Source: Galdieria yellowstonensis
Taxonomy: Eukaryota > Rhodophyta > Bangiophyceae > Galdieriales > Galdieriaceae
Length of the DNA: 64,000 nt
Assembly (NCBI GenBank): GCA_026122205.1
Contig: JANCYU010000026.1
Span: 1-64,000, forward strand
Reading direction: 5' to 3'
Shown: in pieces, positions 60,020 to 64,000 of the stretch
How the letters are laid out: each line of letters starts with the position of its first letter
Position numbering within the stretch: the stretch's first letter is position 1
Program-made: the position numbers and the translations under genes
The notes under the pieces: generated by a model
What the model was told of the DNA's origin: nothing
Seen by the model: the letters and a program-made list of their open reading frames with translations, nothing else
Database searches by the model: none

Positions 60020-61385
60020 ATGTCGACTGTTTTAGCAAAAAGTAAGAACCGTTTAGAACCCATCTTTACATTTATACTGAGTTATAATTGCAAATAGTCG
60101 AAGAAGTAGAAGCAGAAATTGCTAGAACACAGAAGAACAAGGCAACTATGGGCCACTTGGTTTGTACAAAATTCTTGAGGACGTGACTCTAGTACTAAAG
60201 TTTTTCTTTCTTTCAGGGGCTCTTGAAAGCCAAGCTAGCAAAGCTTCGTCGAGAGTTGTTGGCGCCACCCAAGGTAAGTTTGTCTTGTGCGTACTAGCTA
60301 CCACTTGCATATGCGGAGGTAGGGTGGTGGCGGTGGAGGCGAAGGATTCGATGTCACGAAAACCGGTGATGCTAGAATAGGTCTTGTAGGTAAGTATTAT
60401 GAATTTCCTTATATTTCGTCGCTTTATTTTGTTAGGGTTTCCTTCTGTGGGAAAGTCTACGTTGCTGAACAAGTTGACAAACACAGAATCAGAGGTTGCT
60501 GCATATGAATTCACCACACTAACTTGTATCCCTGGAGTAATTTATCACAAGGGCGCCAAACTTCAGCTACTTGATTTACCCGGAATTATAGAAGGAGCAA
60601 AGGATGGAAAGGGAAGAGGAAGACAAGTTATTGCAGTAGCAAGATCCTGTGGTTTGATTCTTATTGTCTTGGATGCTACAAAGCCAGCAACAGTGAAGAA
60701 TTTAATTGAACACGAATTAGAAGGATTTGGTATTCGTCTTAACAAGAGACCACCACAAATAACTTTTAGGAAACGAGACAAGGGGGGCATCAGTCTCACT
60801 TCTGCCGTACAGAACACAAACTTGGATATTGAAACGGTTAAAGCAATTTGTGCTGAATATCGAGTTCACAATGCAGTACGTTTGTTTCTTTATAATCTTC
60901 CAACTTTTGTAATTCCTTGAAAGGATATTTCCTTGAGAGAGGACGCAACAGCTGATGACCTAATCGATGTTATAGAAGGCAATCGAAAGTATATACCTGC
61001 TATTTACGTTATTAACAAGGTGGATTGCATTTCTGAAGAAGAGTTGGATTTGTGGGCACAATTACCAAATTCAATTCTTGTATCTGGAGACTTGGAATGG
61101 AACTTGGATGGCCTACTTGAAATGATGTGGGAGAAACTCAACTTGATTCGAGTGTATACTAAACCAAAAGGTGAACCTGCCGACTTTGAAGCTCCTGTCA
61201 TTTTACGCAATGATAGGAAACATTGCACAGTTGAAGCATTTTGTAATAAGTTGCACAAAAGTATTATGAAGGAGTTTAAGTATGCCCTCGTTTGGGGAAG
61301 TAGTGTCAAGTTCAATCCACAGAAAGTAGGAAAGGATCATATACTTCATGATGAGGATGTCGTTCAGATTGTGAAAAAAATATAG
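60020..61385 (+). CDS. DRG1: DRG family GTPase (DRG1/RBG1 type)
   Basis: Six exons: 60020-60041, 60098-60159, 60217-60273, 60323-60389, 60436-60875 and 60924-61385, giving 369 residues, the normal length for DRG1. All five introns are 46-57 nt with AG acceptors. The N-terminus has the EIARTQKNKAT helix (residues 14-24) and a glycine run (48-53). The Obg-type G domain has GFPSVGKST (70-78), the DLPGIIEGAKDGKGRG switch region from 116, and NKVD (247-250). The C-terminus is a TGS domain ending VWGSSVKFNPQKVGKDH and DVVQIVKK. DRG proteins are cytosolic, bind a DFRP partner and associate with translating ribosomes. This is the most telomere-proximal clearly single-copy core gene, and its 5' half is duplicated as a pseudogene near 50 kb. 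Confidence 0.97.
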
Positions 61386-61526
61386 TAAAGAATAGCATTT
61401 GGCAGCTTTTAACTTATTTGTTGAGTAGTCGATATTCATTCACTGAAATTGCTAACAACACACTGAAAGCTGTTACCGACGTACTTTTGACAAATTACAA
61501 TTTCCGTAGTTGTCGATTTTGTAGTC

Positions 61527-62258
61527 ATGACCTACGCGTGTCGGAATATCCGCAGTATGCTGCTTGTCAAGAGAGGTATACATACTGGTGGTAAGAAGCC
61601 TCCAAGAAAAGGCGTCGAGTTAGCTGAAGGTCACTTCAAGTCATTGAGCTATCAGAACTCTTGCAGCCCCTCAGACACTTCCTCTGTGGAGAGGGCCAAC
61701 TCTTGGAAACTGTTCTTTCCGAGAAGTCGATACGAAGCAACAACGCTTGAGGGTGTAGAAAGAATATTCTTGGAAAACCTTGATGAGCAGCAACGAGAAA
61801 CTTCCCTAAAAACACCTGAGAATAAGTGCTTTACCCAGTCTAAAGAATATGGGACAGGAGATGTATACTCTCACTCGGAATTTTCTTTTGTACCTTCAAA
61901 AAGTTTTCCCAAAAGGCTTACTTCAGAGTTAGCGAGAGCGTTCGATTTTGGTGCCCTGTATAGTGATTTTGGTTCGGAAGAAGTAGTGTACCAAGCTTCG
62001 CCAGTAACGAGTCGCTTGGATAGAAATCAAACTCCCAGAAGTACGGAGTACTGGTATTATTATTGTACTCACGAAGAAGATTCGGTGAAGAACACAGCAG
62101 CTCCAGGTTTGAAAGTAGAAACGCAATCCTTTGGTGATAGATTTGCGGCAGATATTATTTCAGCTGTGGATCGATATAACCAACGCTTTTCAAATGTCGA
62201 AAAGCACTCTTTCAAGTATTTACCTGAGGAGGACAGCAACGATAATGAAACAAGTTGA
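61527..62258 (+). CDS. Hypothetical protein, possible organelle-targeted
   Basis: Single-exon gene of 243 residues with a clear ATG, 141 bp after the DRG stop and convergent with trpE (116 bp apart). The first 30 residues are rich in Arg, Lys and Ser with few acids (CRNIRSMLLVKRGIHTGGKK), resembling a mitochondrial or plastid transit peptide. The rest is polar and acidic with no membrane segment. It has an aromatic cluster TEYWYYYCTHEE near 172-183 and a helical SFGDRFAADIISAVDRYNQRF near 200-220. I do not recognise the family. Its length, its position between two core genes and the lack of breaks favour a real gene. Confidence 0.7.
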   Translation: MTYACRNIRSMLLVKRGIHTGGKKPPRKGVELAEGHFKSLSYQNSCSPSDTSSVERANSWKLFFPRSRYEATTLEGVERIFLENLDEQQRETSLKTPENKCFTQSKEYGTGDVYSHSEFSFVPSKSFPKRLTSELARAFDFGALYSDFGSEEVVYQASPVTSRLDRNQTPRSTEYWYYYCTHEEDSVKNTAAPGLKVETQSFGDRFAADIISAVDRYNQRFSNVEKHSFKYLPEEDSNDNETS

Positions 62259-62374
62259 CTATATTGGCTAGAGTTTACTCGAAACTAGTCCAAGCAACCT
62301 TCAAGTTAGAATAGTTTCTGTCGTAACAAAGGAAACATAAAGAAGAATATGATAAAACGCCAAATCTTTTTATT

Positions 62375-64000
62375 TCACTTGTTGAAAACGATTTCTTTTC
62401 TTGAAAAGGCAGGTTTTAAATGGGATGGAAACAATCTTTCAGCAACATCAACCGCCACTTCTAAAGCTGCAGCCTTATTTTCAGTCTCTTGATATTCAAG
62501 TTCAGCAACTGAGTCGGCTACGATACCGGCACCTGCTTGAATATCTATCGTCCATAATCCTTCCTCGTTGGGACCTTGAAGGCTCTCAAAAGGAATCACA
62601 ATTGTACGCAATGCCAACGCCATATTCATATTATCTTGAAAAGTTATATATCCAATACCACCTCCATAAGGACCTCTCATAGTTGGCTCTAAGGAATCAA
62701 TAATTTGCATAGACCGTACTTTAGGAGCACCACTAACTGTTCCAGCGGGAAGTGCTGACTGCAAGGCATCCCAAGAAGCATATTCATCCCTTAATATTCC
62801 AGTGACAGTACTACTAATATGCATAACGTGACTATATCTTTCTATTTCCATCAACTTTGGAACTTTTACAGTTCCATACTTGCACACTTTCCCTACATCA
62901 TTACGTCCCAAGTCAACTAGCATTACATGTTCTGCTCTATCCTTTTCATCTGCAAGTAACTCTCTTTCCAACTCTGCATCTTCTTCTTCTGTTGCTCCTC
63001 TATGACGAGTCCCTGCAAGCGGTCGATTGATCATCATTCTATGAGTGACTTTACATAAAATTTCAGGTGAAGATGCAACGAGAATGCAGCTAAAGCAAAA
63101 TCTTGTCAAACTTATTTCTATCCTTTCAACTATTCCTACCTTGGACACTGCATATAAATCATATAAGGAGAGGGATTGATGACACGAAGTGCCCTATAAA
63201 TAGAAAATGGATGTGCTTTTGTCTGTCTTCTAAAACGTTGACTGAATACAGTCTGAAATGAATTTCCATCTAAAATATGCTGATGAATCTTATGAATGCT
63301 TTCTAAAAAGTATTCTTTGCTCATATTAGAAATAGAAGTCTTGGGTCCATGTAGCCTAGTGTTCATATCCATTACTGCATTTGAAAGTGGAGTTCGCAAA
63401 GTTCCAGTTGATATTGTCTCTGATATACGTTGTAGATTACATATGGCATTCTCATATGCATCTTTCAAACTCTTGTGCTCCGTCCAATCTTCCCACACCA
63501 CAATATAAACTAGTTTGTTCACGTTATCAAAAGCAATAACTTCTCTATATTGTCCCATACAAATATCCGGCAAATTTCTATCATCTTTAGGGGCATAAGA
63601 AAAAGAAAGTTTTTGCGGACAAGTATATCTCATCGTATCATATGAAAAGTAGCCGACCCAACCACCACTCAAAGCACCTTCTAAAGGAAGTTGTCTGTCG
63701 GAAGCTGCTGATATACTTTGCGCAATCTTTCTCAACTCCAAAGTTGGGTCTATCGCACTATACCGTTTTTCATTAACAATGGTCCTTTCAAGTGTGTTCG
63801 AATATTCTATATAACGTATTTCTTGTTGCTTTGCCAGGAACAGAAATCTGGGCTGAAGCCCTAAAAACGAAAATCGACCAACATTTTCACCACCTGTAAC
63901 AGACTCCAATAGAAAACAAGGAATCTGTGTTTCTTCTTCACTTACAAAGCAACGAAACGCACTAACAGGAGTCAAATGATCGGAGAATAATCTAGCAAAG
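62375..64000 (-). CDS. trpE: Anthranilate synthase component I (partial)
   Basis: Two exons are visible on the minus strand: 63140 to beyond 64000 and 62375-63089, joined across a 50-nt intron (63090-63139) whose removal gives MQCPSCILVASSPEI. The 5' end lies outside the window. Component I makes anthranilate from chorismate using ammonia from the glutamine amidotransferase subunit, the first step to tryptophan. Visible family motifs are LTPVSAFR and the LLES element used for tryptophan feedback, SFQTVFSQRF, VASSPEI, LVDLGRNDVGKV, LPAGTVSGAPK, PYGGGIGYI and AGAGIVADS, so the enzyme should be active and feedback-inhibited. In red algae the reaction is expected in the plastid, but the transit peptide is not visible here. 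No fused amidotransferase follows before the stop. Confidence 0.96.

Overview
This window is one chromosome end of a small eukaryotic genome. It opens with about 36 copies of a 10-bp telomeric repeat (G-strand TTTATTAGGG), runs through roughly 60 kb of gene-poor subtelomere, and reaches ordinary single-copy genes only in the last 4 kb. My best guess is a unicellular extremophilic red alga close to Galdieria. The reasons are AT-rich DNA, introns of about 43-57 nt with GT..AG ends, several such introns per gene, a nuclear anthranilate synthase subunit, and secreted proteins with a Hedgehog-type autoprocessing (Hog/Hint) domain, which are known from red algae among other protists. I could not confirm the species by a search.

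Layout. 1-415: telomere. About 830-6320: diverged subtelomeric repeats built around a motif I find ten times. About 6.4-8.46 kb: a decayed 5'-truncated LINE on the minus strand. About 8.5-19.4 kb: almost no recognisable genes, apart from a possible two-exon mini-gene (14.6 kb), an orphan ORF (15.4 kb) and copy A of a long dispersed repeat (16.9-18.9 kb). 19.5-25.6 kb: two intact secreted Hog-domain genes in the same orientation, about 3 kb apart. 27.76-31.22 kb: copy B of the dispersed repeat. 33.7-40.1 kb: a cell-surface glycan cluster, holding a two-domain PA14-like type II membrane protein, a GT69/CAP59-type glycosyltransferase, a broken FkbM-type methyltransferase and a GT13 (GnT-I/POMGNT-like) glycosyltransferase. 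The FkbM and GT13 genes diverge from a shared promoter. 37.5-44.09 kb and 52.15-58.6 kb are the arms of a large inverted duplication, so the GT13 gene recurs intact at 56.0-57.35 kb beside a more decayed FkbM copy. The 8-kb spacer between the arms holds a third, older, decayed GT13/FkbM pair, a Hog pseudogene, an inverted 5' fragment of the DRG GTPase gene and a (GA)n(GT)n microsatellite. 60.0-64.0 kb: the chromosome core, with an intact six-exon DRG1-type GTPase gene, a one-exon gene of unknown function, and the 3' part of anthranilate synthase component I (trpE), cut by the window edge.

The working genes fall into two themes. One is secretory-pathway and cell-surface proteins in the subtelomere (two Hog proteins, GT69, two GT13 genes, a PA14-like protein), surrounded by decayed copies of themselves. 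The other is housekeeping genes in the core. The picture is of a recombining subtelomere that multiplies and discards surface-modification genes and has already captured part of its nearest core gene (DRG). The most novel items are the two Hog proteins: they share an unassigned cysteine-patterned N-terminal domain, and one carries nine tandem repeats of about 22 residues that I do not recognise.
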